From contig JAFZWX010000135.1 of the NCBI GenBank assembly GCA_017617145.1, forward strand, positions 1-21,346: DNA of 21,346 nt. The letters run 5' to 3'. Below are positions 7,550 to 15,182 of this stretch, piece after piece; the first letter of the stretch is position 1, and every line of letters begins with the position of its first letter. The DNA comes from Treponema sp. Its GTDB lineage: Bacteria; Spirochaetota; Spirochaetia; Treponematales; Treponemataceae. The notes beneath the pieces are model-generated. The model ran no database searches, was not told the origin of the DNA, and was given only the letters and a program-made list of their open reading frames with translations. The position numbers were made by a program, and so were the translations under genes.

Positions 7550-8775
7550 GCAGTGAAAACACAATAAAAGTTCCATTTCATAAAGCCGCAATTACAAAAG
7601 CAGAAGAAGATGCAGTTCTTGATGTTCTTCGTTCAGGCTGGCTCACAACCGGCAAATATGCACTTGAATTTGAAAAAAAGTTTTCTGCTGTCGTAGATCA
7701 GGATGATGAAAAAGCAGGACGCGCACCAGTTATCAGTCTTGCAGTAAATTCAAACACCTCTGGAATGATTCTTGCAATGGAAGCCTGTGGAGTTCGAGAA
7801 GGAACTTATGTAATTACAACGCCTTACACTTTTGTTTCAACTGCAACCTGTGCAAGACACCTTGGAGCCCACGTGCTTTTTGCCGACATAGAAAAAGACA
7901 CCTACAGCATTGATCCAGACCAGATAGAAAAAATTCTGCAGAACGCCGCAACACAAGGAAAAACTGTAAGTGCAATTGTCCCTGTTCACATTGCCGGAAA
8001 CATCTGCAATATGGAACGAATTATTGAACTTGCAAAAAAATATTCAACAGCAGACAACACAATAAGAGTTATAGAAGATGCCGCACACAGTTTTCCGTCT
8101 CCAACAAAGCTTGGCTATGCCGGAACAATCGGAGATGCCGGAGTTTTCTCCTTTTATGTAACAAAAACAATTACAACAGCAGAAGGTGGAATGGTCTGTA
8201 CCCGCGACTCTGACCTTGCACGCCGTATGACTGTTATGCGCATGCACGGAATGGACCGCACGACCTGGGATCGCTACACAAGTCCGCGAGCTTCGTGGGA
8301 ATATGACATAATTGCACCAGGTTATAAATTTAATCTGCCAGATGTTCTTGCTGCAATAGGAACGTGTCAGGTAGACCGTGCCTGGCAATTTTACGAGCAG
8401 CGTAAAGCAATTGTAGACTTGTACAACAAGGCGTTTAAACCACTTGATTTTATTGAGCTTCCGCCGGACGGACCAGGAAACAGCTGGCATCTTTATCTTA
8501 TGAGAATTATTCCTAAAAAATTAAGAATCACACGAGAACAATTTGCAAAAAAAATGCAGGAAGCAGGCTTAGGAATTTCAGTTCACTTTATTCCACTTTT
8601 TCATTTTACTTACTGGCGTGAACTATACCCGAACTTTACAGCAGAAAACTTCCCGAATGCAGAAGTACAATACAACAGAACAATTTCAATCCCGCTCTAC
8701 CCCGATATGACAAAAGAGCAGGCAGAACTTGTAATTGCAACTGTTACAAGAATAGGATTGGAGAATCATGCCTAA
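7546..8775 (+). CDS. DegT/DnrJ/EryC1/StrS family sugar aminotransferase
   Basis: This is a PLP-dependent enzyme of 409 residues that would aminate the 4-keto sugar made by the preceding dehydratase, as in bacillosamine or pseudaminic acid pathways (PglE, PseC). Visible motifs: TPYTFVSTATCARHLGA, VPVHIAGN, VIEDAAHS with D178 for the pyridine nitrogen, and FSFYVTKTITTAEGGM with the Schiff-base lysine at K207. The usual form there is SFHxxKxxTTGEGG, so the active site looks intact. Length is slightly above the usual 370-390. The start overlaps the upstream stop as ATGA, with AAGGA a little upstream. No acetyltransferase or glycosyltransferase follows, so later steps must be elsewhere. Confidence 0.92.
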   Translation: MSSENTIKVPFHKAAITKAEEDAVLDVLRSGWLTTGKYALEFEKKFSAVVDQDDEKAGRAPVISLAVNSNTSGMILAMEACGVREGTYVITTPYTFVSTATCARHLGAHVLFADIEKDTYSIDPDQIEKILQNAATQGKTVSAIVPVHIAGNICNMERIIELAKKYSTADNTIRVIEDAAHSFPSPTKLGYAGTIGDAGVFSFYVTKTITTAEGGMVCTRDSDLARRMTVMRMHGMDRTTWDRYTSPRASWEYDIIAPGYKFNLPDVLAAIGTCQVDRAWQFYEQRKAIVDLYNKAFKPLDFIELPPDGPGNSWHLYLMRIIPKKLRITREQFAKKMQEAGLGISVHFIPLFHFTYWRELYPNFTAENFPNAEVQYNRTISIPLYPDMTKEQAELVIATVTRIGLENHA

Positions 8776-11038
8776 AAAAGAACAGTCTTTAAAACAAAGA
8801 AAACATTCCATGGAAGCAACCGGCTTTTATAGTGATGCAAGCCGCGAAGGAACCTTGTATGCTGTTCTTGTAAGAAGTCCTGCTGCTACTGGTAAAATCA
8901 AAGAGGTTTCAATTCCAGAATTACCAGAAGGATATTATTTGTTTACGGCAAAAGATATTCCAGGTAATAAAAAGGTTTCTGTAAATAATCAGGAATGGAA
9001 AATCTTAGGTTATGATGATGTTTCTTACAGCGGCGAACCTGTAGGTATTCTTTGCGGGCCTGATGAAAACAAAGTTCTTGAACTGCTGGAAAATGTTTCG
9101 GTTAACTTTGATATTGATTCTCTTGAATCTGCACTTAAAAAAGCAATGAAATATCATAGACGACCGGTAGTTAATCTATCAAAAAAATCGAATGACCTTT
9201 CTTCCTTTGTATCAGAAATTAACGACATGCCTTCGCTTGATACAGTTTTGGATAATAAACGCATAGAACAGAATATCGAAGAACAGGTTGCCTATCGTGA
9301 AATAAAAACAGGAATCTTTCTTAAAAAAAGCATATCTCAGGCAGAAAAAAAACTTTTCGAAAACAAGGACGACTATATAAGCCAGGAAAAATGGACACTC
9401 TCGTTTCTTCCGCCTCTTTGGAAAGAAACATGTGGATCGTTCTGCTGGAAAGAAGGAAAAATTCTTCATATTTCCGCCCCAACCAGATGGACAACTCATC
9501 TTATGAAAACTGTTTCAACAGCATTAAATATTCCTGTTACAGATATTATTGTCCATAAAACAAAGACTTCCGGTGTATTTTCAAAAGGCCTCTGGCGAAC
9601 TTCAGTTGTATCTGCACAGGTAGCTCTTGCTTCTTATCTTACATCGAAGCCTGTTAAACTTGTTCTTACTCAGGAAGAACAGGATTCATACATGGCGCCT
9701 GGCGTAAACACAGAAATCACTTATAAAACTGCGGTCTCAAAAGATGGAATAATCAACGGCATTTCAGCTTTTATTGATATTGATGTGGGCTGCTTTAATC
9801 CGTTTGTACAGGAAATTGCAGACAGAATGTCTATTGTTGCATGTAATTATTACAAGCCTCAGAATATTCATATTATTGCAAAAGCTCATACATCAAAAAA
9901 ACCGCCTACTTCTATCTGCCTTAGAGGGATAGATTCCCAGGTATTCTTTGCAATTGAAAATCAGATGCAGAAAATTGCCAAACAGACTAATTTGCTTCCA
10001 GAAGAACTTAGACGTATTAATAAAGAAATAAATGTAAGTGATTATCCTTTCGAATTTGACAACAATAATGCAGATGCTTGTTTTTCAAAAGCTGTTTTAA
10101 TAAGTGATTTTAACAGAAAATATTCTTCATATAATATGGATGCTGTAGACCGGGTTCAGGAAAACAGTAATCCTTTTTTTGCACTCCCGCTTCGTGGTAT
10201 TGGAATTGCAACCTCCTTTAATGTTTCTGATTTTTACGGGACTACCAGTTTTGCTTATGACTGCAAGGTTGAAGTTTCTCTTTTGCAAAATGAACACATT
10301 GTAATTCATGCTATTAATCCTTCACAAGGCATTCAGGAAATATGGAAAAAAACTGCTGCTGAAATTCTTAAAATAAAAAAAGATAATATTACAATTGATT
10401 CAGACTTTGATTTTGCCGAACTGCCTGACACTCCCGAAGATGCTATTAATACAATAAGTACGGTAAATGAACTTATAAAAAAGGCATGTCTTGATATTGA
10501 AAAAAAGAGATTTCATCAGGCTTTGCCTATAACAGTTAAAAAAACACAATCTGCTTCAATTAAGAAAAACTGGAACAGCGAAACCTTTACAGGAACTCCT
10601 TTTGGACCTGTATCCTTTGCAACTGCAGTTGTAGAAGTTGAACTTGACACATACACTTACAATGAACGAATAAAAGGAATCTGGCTTGTAATTGATTGTG
10701 GTGAACTTTTTGATAAATCGGCAGCTCTGCGTGCAATACGTCTTGAAATACAGCAGCAACTTGAAATGCTTGTAAAAGATAAATCTATTCCTTGTGATAA
10801 TATTACAATAAATTTTATTGAATCAAAAAATAAAGCAGGTCAGATTGGTGATCTTGTAAGGAACACACTTCCTGCAGCCTTCTCTTCTGCACTTTCGCTG
10901 GCTCTTGCAACACAGCTTACAAAACTTCCTTGTACCGAAAAGCAGATTTTTGAACTTATTAAAAAACGCGAAACAAGAATAGAAAAACAAAACCAGCAGA
11001 TTGTTCAAAATAATCAAACAGCGGGAGAAAAAGAATGA
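8768..11038 (+). CDS. Degenerate molybdenum-hydroxylase large (Moco-type) subunit
   Basis: Family: xanthine dehydrogenase/aldehyde oxidase Moco-binding subunit, 756 residues. The N-terminal domain shows YAVLVRSPAATGKI and LFTAKDIPGN; the C-terminal half shows KPVKLVLTQEEQ, KPPTSICLRGIDSQ, a FFAIENQMQKIAKQTNLLPEELRRIN segment and LPLRGIGIATSF. Hallmarks are eroded: the GGxFGxK cofactor loop reads SGVFSKG, the RGFG loop reads RGID, and the strictly used catalytic Glu in G-x-GE is replaced by Asp (QIGD695). An inserted stretch at about 130-200 is charged and low-complexity. GGAG lies four bases before ATG; the start overlaps the aminotransferase end by 8 bp. It should pair with the next two gene products. 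Either it is a divergent hydroxylase with altered substrate, or a cofactor-free relic kept for another role; the long intact frame argues against a pseudogene. Confidence 0.8.
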   Translation: MPKKEQSLKQRKHSMEATGFYSDASREGTLYAVLVRSPAATGKIKEVSIPELPEGYYLFTAKDIPGNKKVSVNNQEWKILGYDDVSYSGEPVGILCGPDENKVLELLENVSVNFDIDSLESALKKAMKYHRRPVVNLSKKSNDLSSFVSEINDMPSLDTVLDNKRIEQNIEEQVAYREIKTGIFLKKSISQAEKKLFENKDDYISQEKWTLSFLPPLWKETCGSFCWKEGKILHISAPTRWTTHLMKTVSTALNIPVTDIIVHKTKTSGVFSKGLWRTSVVSAQVALASYLTSKPVKLVLTQEEQDSYMAPGVNTEITYKTAVSKDGIINGISAFIDIDVGCFNPFVQEIADRMSIVACNYYKPQNIHIIAKAHTSKKPPTSICLRGIDSQVFFAIENQMQKIAKQTNLLPEELRRINKEINVSDYPFEFDNNNADACFSKAVLISDFNRKYSSYNMDAVDRVQENSNPFFALPLRGIGIATSFNVSDFYGTTSFAYDCKVEVSLLQNEHIVIHAINPSQGIQEIWKKTAAEILKIKKDNITIDSDFDFAELPDTPEDAINTISTVNELIKKACLDIEKKRFHQALPITVKKTQSASIKKNWNSETFTGTPFGPVSFATAVVEVELDTYTYNERIKGIWLVIDCGELFDKSAALRAIRLEIQQQLEMLVKDKSIPCDNITINFIESKNKAGQIGDLVRNTLPAAFSSALSLALATQLTKLPCTEKQIFELIKKRETRIEKQNQQIVQNNQTAGEKE

Positions 11039-11532
11039 ATGTACCGGTAATTCTAAATGGCAACAAAACAATTCTGGAAGCACCTGCCGATGAAACACTG
11101 ATGTCGGTTTTGAGAAGGATTGGTTGTTCAAGTGTAAAATGCGGCTGCGGACAAGGAACCTGCGGTTCATGTACAGTCTTGCTCAATGATAATCCGGTTG
11201 CAACATGTAAAATTCCACTTGGTATAATACAGAACGCAGACATAGTAACGCTTGAATATTTTGAACGCACAAAAGAGTATTCAATTATCATAAAAGGTTT
11301 TGAACTTGCCGGAATAAAGCTTTGCGGCTTGTGTGATTCAGGGAAAATTTTTTCAGCATATCAATTAATAAAGATGAATAAAATTCCAACTCGTGATGAA
11401 ATTTATGAACAGGTTAGAAGCCTTGCTCCCTGTTGTACAGATTTAAACACGCTTATAAAAGGAATTATTCTTGCATTGGAAATCAGGGATAATGGTTTAG
11501 AAAGAGCAATTAGAAAGGCTGGGAGAATTTAA
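11035..11532 (+). CDS. [2Fe-2S] subunit of the hydroxylase-like complex, second cluster altered
   Basis: At 165 residues it has the usual CoxS/XdhC-type length. The first, plant-ferredoxin-like cluster is intact: C38, C43, C46 and C58 in KCGCGQGTCGSC and VATC. The second, helical cluster normally reads QCGxC-x31-CxC. Here C97 and C100 are present, but the Gln is Leu96 and the last pair is P132-C133-C134, so the first Cys of CxC is displaced by one. Whether a cluster still forms is open. In known enzymes these clusters pass electrons from Moco to FAD. The start overlaps the large subunit's stop as ATGA, with GGGAG upstream. Confidence 0.88.
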   Translation: MNVPVILNGNKTILEAPADETLMSVLRRIGCSSVKCGCGQGTCGSCTVLLNDNPVATCKIPLGIIQNADIVTLEYFERTKEYSIIIKGFELAGIKLCGLCDSGKIFSAYQLIKMNKIPTRDEIYEQVRSLAPCCTDLNTLIKGIILALEIRDNGLERAIRKAGRI

Positions 11533-12326
11533 TGAAATCGATTTTATTTGCTAAAAATGTATCTGAACTTTTTTTCCAGCTCAAAAACAACAAAGAGCTT
11601 ACTGTTGTTGGTGGTTGCACAGAGCTTGATGAATTACCTGAAAAATCAATTTCTGTTTACGGAATACCTGATCTTTCACGCATAACAAGACATGAACGAT
11701 TTTTAGAGATTGGACCAGGAGCTACACTATCACAGGTTCTTTCGATTGGTCAAACTCATCTTCCTGCAGTTTTATATGAAGCTCTTTTAAGTATTGCAAA
11801 TCCTATTATAAGAAACATGGCAACAATCGGCGGAAACATTTGTACAGAAGGACACAAGCACACACTGTTTGCTCCTCTGCTTGCACTTGATACAAAACTT
11901 GAATTCAGAAATCAAACAGAGACAAAAATAGAACCACTTCAGTCTTTTAGAAAAATTCCAGAAGGCTTTGTTCTTACAAATATAAGAATTCCGCTGCTAT
12001 ACCCTGAGGTCTCAATTTTCAGACGAATTGGTCCAGAACACGCAATTTCTCAACACTCAGCTTCATTTGTTTTTTTAGGCGACACAGAAAGAAACTCTCT
12101 TGTAGATGTAAAACTTTCATTTGCAGGGCCTTTTGTTTTTCGCAGCAAAAATTTTGAAAACTCTCTAATAGGACATCGTCTGCCGCTTACAAAAAAAGAT
12201 GTAGATGAAATTCAAAATATGGTAGAACAGGAATTCAACAAAGCCTCTACCGACCAGATGATAAGTAATGTAGTAAGGCAGCAGTTTCTAAACTTAACAC
12301 GCTACAGTTTTGAACAGTTGACTTAA
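11532..12326 (+). CDS. FAD-binding subunit of the hydroxylase-like complex
   Basis: The 264-residue product matches the CoxM/XdhB medium subunit. The FAD pyrophosphate loop appears as VVGGCTELDEL (usual AGGTDL form). LEIGPGATLSQVL and ANPIIRNMATIGGNIC, the second FAD motif, are well kept. The C-terminal third (FRRIGPEHAISQHSASFVFL and LSFAGPFVFRSK) corresponds to the CO dehydrogenase flavoprotein C-terminal domain. It is the best conserved of the three subunits. The start codon shares one base with the preceding stop (TAATG), with GGGAG upstream. It ends the operon; two hairpins follow. Confidence 0.88.
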   Translation: MKSILFAKNVSELFFQLKNNKELTVVGGCTELDELPEKSISVYGIPDLSRITRHERFLEIGPGATLSQVLSIGQTHLPAVLYEALLSIANPIIRNMATIGGNICTEGHKHTLFAPLLALDTKLEFRNQTETKIEPLQSFRKIPEGFVLTNIRIPLLYPEVSIFRRIGPEHAISQHSASFVFLGDTERNSLVDVKLSFAGPFVFRSKNFENSLIGHRLPLTKKDVDEIQNMVEQEFNKASTDQMISNVVRQQFLNLTRYSFEQLT

Positions 12327-12348
12327 CGTATAAACATACAATCGCGTC

Positions 12349-12390
12349 GTTCGCTACGCGAACTTACCTAGTTTTGCTCCGCAAAACTAG
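12349..12390. repeat. Two tandem triloop hairpins at the end of convergent genes
   Basis: Hairpin A: GTTCGC (12349-12354) and GCGAAC (12358-12363) around three bases. Hairpin B: a 10 bp stem (12368-12377 with 12381-12390) around three bases; its right arm contains the queA stop codon (12387-12389). On the minus strand the triloops are GTA and GGA, each closed by a C-G pair. No T-tract follows on either strand, so simple intrinsic termination is not obvious, although they sit exactly where the operon and queA converge. Confidence 0.8.
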
Positions 12391-13424
12391 CGAATATACA
12401 TACAGTCTCCGTATGAGAAAAATTTATAACGTTTCTCCACAGCCTGTTTGTACGCAGACAAAATATGTTCACGGCCGGCAAAAGCACTTACTAACATAAT
12501 TAATGTACTTTCGGGGGTGTGAAAATTTGTAAACATTTTATCTACAATCTTGAACTGGTACCCCGGATACATAAAAATGCTTGTAGATGAAGTGCCTGCA
12601 CGCACAGAATTGCCTTCACTAGCGCTTTCCAAAGTTCTTACACTTGTAGTTCCCACTGCAAGCACTGGTCGCCCTTCTCTTTTTGCTTTATTAATTGCAG
12701 CAGCTGTTTCTGGTGGAATTGTATACCATTCTTCATGCATTTTATGATTTTCAATATTTTCTTCGCGAACTGGAAGGAAGGTTCCAAGTCCAACGTGGAG
12801 CGTTACAAAAACCCGTTCGATACCTTTGGCATCAAGTCGTGCAAGCATTTCGTTTGTAAAATGAAGACCCGCAGTAGGACAAGCAGCACTTCCTGTATCT
12901 GTTGCATAAACATTCTGGTAGCGCTCGCTGTCTTCTTCTGTATCACCACGACGAATATATGGTGGCAGCGGAATATGACCATTTCGTTCAAACCAGTCTT
13001 CATTTATAGCAAAGTCAAATTTAAGTGCACGGAATTCTGTACCGGCATTTCCTTCATGTTCAATAATTTGTGCAACCGTTCCATCCGGAAACTTATAATG
13101 CATACCGGGCTTCTGTTTTTTTGCTGATTTTACCATTGTATTCCAGATGCAACATTCCTTATCAATTGTATTTAAAAACATGAATTCTGTTTCGCGTCCG
13201 GTAGTTTCTTTTATTCCATAAACACGTGCACGACGAACGCGGCTGTTATTAAAAACCATAAGCGTACCAGGTTCAATCAAATCTGGCAAATCATCCATCA
13301 TGTGATGTTCAACCTCGCCGGTAACACGGTTCAGAAGCATAAGTTTATCCTGTCCACGCACACCACTTGGATGCTGGGCGATAAGTTCTTCAGGCAAATC
13401 AAAATTAAAGTCAGATGTTAACAT
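12387..13424 (-). CDS. queA: S-adenosylmethionine:tRNA ribosyltransferase-isomerase
   Basis: QueA transfers and rearranges the ribosyl group of SAM onto 7-aminomethyl-7-deazaguanine in tRNA, forming epoxyqueuosine. The 345 residues cover the whole family length. Seen: N-terminal FNFDLPEELIAQHPSGVRG, GHIPLPPYIRRGD, DTGSAACPTAGLHFT, VTLHVGLGTFLPV followed by H-KMHEEWY, VGTTSVRTLES and TPESTLIMLVSAFAG. The start is fixed by the canonical N-terminus. The six bases before ATG are ATCCTC, with no Shine-Dalgarno match, and a -10 box ends just before them, so the mRNA may be leaderless. It stands alone on the minus strand, between hairpins and an inverted-repeat element. Confidence 0.97.
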   Translation of the reverse strand: MLTSDFNFDLPEELIAQHPSGVRGQDKLMLLNRVTGEVEHHMMDDLPDLIEPGTLMVFNNSRVRRARVYGIKETTGRETEFMFLNTIDKECCIWNTMVKSAKKQKPGMHYKFPDGTVAQIIEHEGNAGTEFRALKFDFAINEDWFERNGHIPLPPYIRRGDTEEDSERYQNVYATDTGSAACPTAGLHFTNEMLARLDAKGIERVFVTLHVGLGTFLPVREENIENHKMHEEWYTIPPETAAAINKAKREGRPVLAVGTTSVRTLESASEGNSVRAGTSSTSIFMYPGYQFKIVDKMFTNFHTPESTLIMLVSAFAGREHILSAYKQAVEKRYKFFSYGDCMYIR

Positions 13425-13430
13425 GAGGAT

Positions 13431-13458
13431 AATTTAGCATAAATAATATTTTTGTGAA
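13431..13458 (-). promoter_or_regulatory. Candidate queA promoter giving a leaderless mRNA
   Basis: Read on the minus strand, TTCACA (13458-13453) and TAAATT (13436-13431) are 16 bp apart, with TG one base before the -10 (extended -10). Only six bases separate the -10 from the queA ATG, so transcription would begin at or within a base or two of the start codon. Confidence 0.5.
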
Positions 13459-13506
13459 ATATACCTAAATATATAATGCTCATAACAAAAAACATGCATA
13501 CATATA

Positions 13507-13648
13507 GAATGGCTCCCAGCCGAATTTCGAATTCCAAAACCGGCGGTTCACCGCCTACCTGCTGAAGTGCCTTGTAATTATATACTTGGCCGCCTTGCGG
13601 CCGCACTTCAGAAGGTTTTTGTAATTCGAAATTCGGCTTCCGCCATTC
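13507..13648. repeat. Element 2: branched nested inverted repeat
   Basis: This occupies the middle of the gene-free stretch 13425-13751. Pairing: 13507-13513 with 13642-13648 (7 bp); 13519-13533 with 13623-13637 (15 bp, perfect); 13536-13541 with 13614-13619. Inside, one branch is GGCGG/CCGCC (13542-13555); the other is CTGAAGTGC/GCACTTCAG (13562-13570, 13603-13611) enclosing a GGCCGC/GCGGCC hairpin (13588-13602). Between the first two stems the strands read TCCCA and TTCC, which is the same internal loop as element 1 in reverse orientation. The rest of the gap is AT-rich promoter-like DNA. Confidence 0.87.
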
Positions 13649-13690
13649 CTATTTATACATATTTAGATAATTATTCCTTTGAAAATTATT

Positions 13691-13720
13691 TTCCAAAAAA
13701 ATCATTTTTCATGATAAAAT
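13691..13720 (+). promoter_or_regulatory. Weak candidate promoter of tldD
   Basis: TTCCAA (13691-13696) and TAAAAT (13715-13720) are 18 bp apart, with ATGA just before the -10. A start near 13727 would leave a leader with the GGAGG at 13741. The -35 is poor. Confidence 0.35.
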
Positions 13721-13740
13721 GATACGTAGAAAAAAAATTC

Positions 13741-13745
13741 GGAGG
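13741..13745 (+). promoter_or_regulatory. Ribosome binding site that selects the GTG start of tldD
   Basis: GGAGG lies six bases before GTG 13752. The in-frame ATG at 13719 has no such site, overlaps the -10 region and would add a basic MIRRKKIRRRK leader not expected in the family. Confidence 0.8.
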
Positions 13746-13751
13746 CGAAAA

Positions 13752-15098
13752 GTGAAATATAAATTTCCAAAAGATCTTTATACCGAAGTTCGGATTGAAG
13801 ATATCAAAAATGCCAGCTTTGGGATGCAGGATGATGATGTTCTTGCAAACAGCGAAGTTATGGTAAAAGGTGCAATGATTCGTGTATTTGACGGGAATCT
13901 TTGGTATACGGCAGAAACAAACGATACAGATACAAAATCTATTCAGACAAAAATCGATGAGCTTGCAAAAATTGCAACACCAAATAATACAATTCTTGAA
14001 AACCCAATTGTAAAAAACTTCAGTGTAAACAAGGCAAAAATTCTTAAGTTTCAAGACAAAGATAACCTGCGAAACCTTACACGCGAAGACCGCGAAGGAA
14101 TTGTTCAATATTACAGAAAAAAATGCATTGATAAAAAAATTAAAGAAATCAAAGTTACTTATGCAAACTTTTTCTACAATTCAAAAATCAAAGAGCTTTA
14201 CACAAGCAAAGGTACAGAAATTATTCAAGACTATCAGCGCTGTTGTTTTAGCATGTGGTTTGAAATTACTGGCCGCGAAGGAGTTACTTACGGTGGCGGA
14301 AAACAACTGTGGGGTTTTGCATTTAAGGAATTAAAAAAGAAGGAAGCAGAAGTTATAGAAGCTCGCGACCGTGCAGTTGATTTTGCAAAGAACAATGTAC
14401 CTGTAGTGCCTGGTGAATATGTTTGTGTACTAGCCCCTACTGTTACTTCTGTTTTTACTCACGAAAGTTTTGGTCACAAAAGCGAAGCAGACTTTATGCT
14501 CAATGATAAAACTCTTCAAAAGGAATGGACACTTGGTAAGCAAGTTGCAAATCCAAAAGTCAGCATTGTTGATGAAGGCGATACAATGCATCACGGCTAT
14601 TGTCCTTATGATGATGAAGGCAACAAGAAAAAAGAAGTTTACCTTATTAAAGACGGAATTTTAAGCGGAAGACTTCACGATGCAAAATCGGCAGCAGCAC
14701 TTGGCGAAGAACCTACAGGAAACGCGCGTGCTCAGGATTACAACTGTTCTCCAATGGTACGCATGACAAACACCTATATGAAAGCTGGTACAGACAAACC
14801 AGAAGATATTATCAAAGGTGTAAAGGAAGGCATTTATGTTTACGACTGGAACTACGGAACAGGTCAATCAACCTTTACAATTCAGCCGCAAAAGTGCTAC
14901 AAAATCAAAGACGGGAAACTTGCGGAACCTGTTCTTGTTAATGTTGTTACCGGAAGCGTTTTCCAGACCTTGTTCGACATAGACGCAGTTGGAGATGATC
15001 TTGAATTCTTTAGCGGAACCTGCGGCAAAAACGGACAGAGAATGCCTACTGCAACAGGTGGCCCGACTATCAGGGTAAAGAAATTGACTATCAATTAA
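13752..15098 (+). CDS. tldD: TldD-family metallopeptidase subunit
   Basis: TldD is the catalytic half of the TldD/TldE peptidase that degrades unfolded peptides and trims some modified peptides in the cytoplasm. The product from GTG 13752 is 448 residues. The zinc motif HExxxH is seen as H237-ESFG-H242 in FTHESFGHKSEADFML. Other family features: GKQLWGFAFKEL, VSIVDEGDTMHHGYCPYDDEG, LIKDGILSGRLHDAKSAAALGEEPTGNARA and, near the end, GTCGKNGQRMPTATGGPTIR. It is followed after 84 bp by its partner, tldE. The start choice rests on GGAGG at 13741. TldD of enterobacteria is slightly longer (about 480 residues); this is the compact form. Confidence 0.93.
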   Translation: MKYKFPKDLYTEVRIEDIKNASFGMQDDDVLANSEVMVKGAMIRVFDGNLWYTAETNDTDTKSIQTKIDELAKIATPNNTILENPIVKNFSVNKAKILKFQDKDNLRNLTREDREGIVQYYRKKCIDKKIKEIKVTYANFFYNSKIKELYTSKGTEIIQDYQRCCFSMWFEITGREGVTYGGGKQLWGFAFKELKKKEAEVIEARDRAVDFAKNNVPVVPGEYVCVLAPTVTSVFTHESFGHKSEADFMLNDKTLQKEWTLGKQVANPKVSIVDEGDTMHHGYCPYDDEGNKKKEVYLIKDGILSGRLHDAKSAAALGEEPTGNARAQDYNCSPMVRMTNTYMKAGTDKPEDIIKGVKEGIYVYDWNYGTGQSTFTIQPQKCYKIKDGKLAEPVLVNVVTGSVFQTLFDIDAVGDDLEFFSGTCGKNGQRMPTATGGPTIRVKKLTIN

Positions 15099-15161
15099 GA
15101 TGTCCGGGTCAAGCCCGAACATGACAAACAGAATGTCATTGTCGGGCTTGACCCGACAATC
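15099..15161. repeat. Paired 27-nt palindromic units forming a long hairpin between tldD and tldE
   Basis: Unit A (15099-15125) and inverted unit B (15135-15161) each carry a core of CGGGTCAAGCCCG or its complement and end in ATGAC. They pair with each other along almost all 27 bp around a 9-base loop. Unit A begins one base after the tldD stop; the tldE ribosome site (AGGAGG, 15169-15174) begins eight bases after unit B. Unit A recurs exactly, inverted, at 20749-20775. Confidence 0.9.
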
Positions 15162-15182
15162 TATTACAAGGAGGAATTAACC

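Noticed and set aside
8768..11038. Large hydroxylase subunit as a pseudogene
   Set aside because: A 756-codon uninterrupted frame, coupled starts and a conserved domain order argue for selection despite eroded motifs.
13418..13606. 62-codon minus-strand frame upstream of queA
   Set aside because: It runs through element 2 and the queA promoter; composition follows the palindromes, not a protein.
13719..13751. Upstream ATG start for tldD
   Set aside because: No ribosome site, basic leader absent from the family; GTG 13752 has GGAGG at proper distance.
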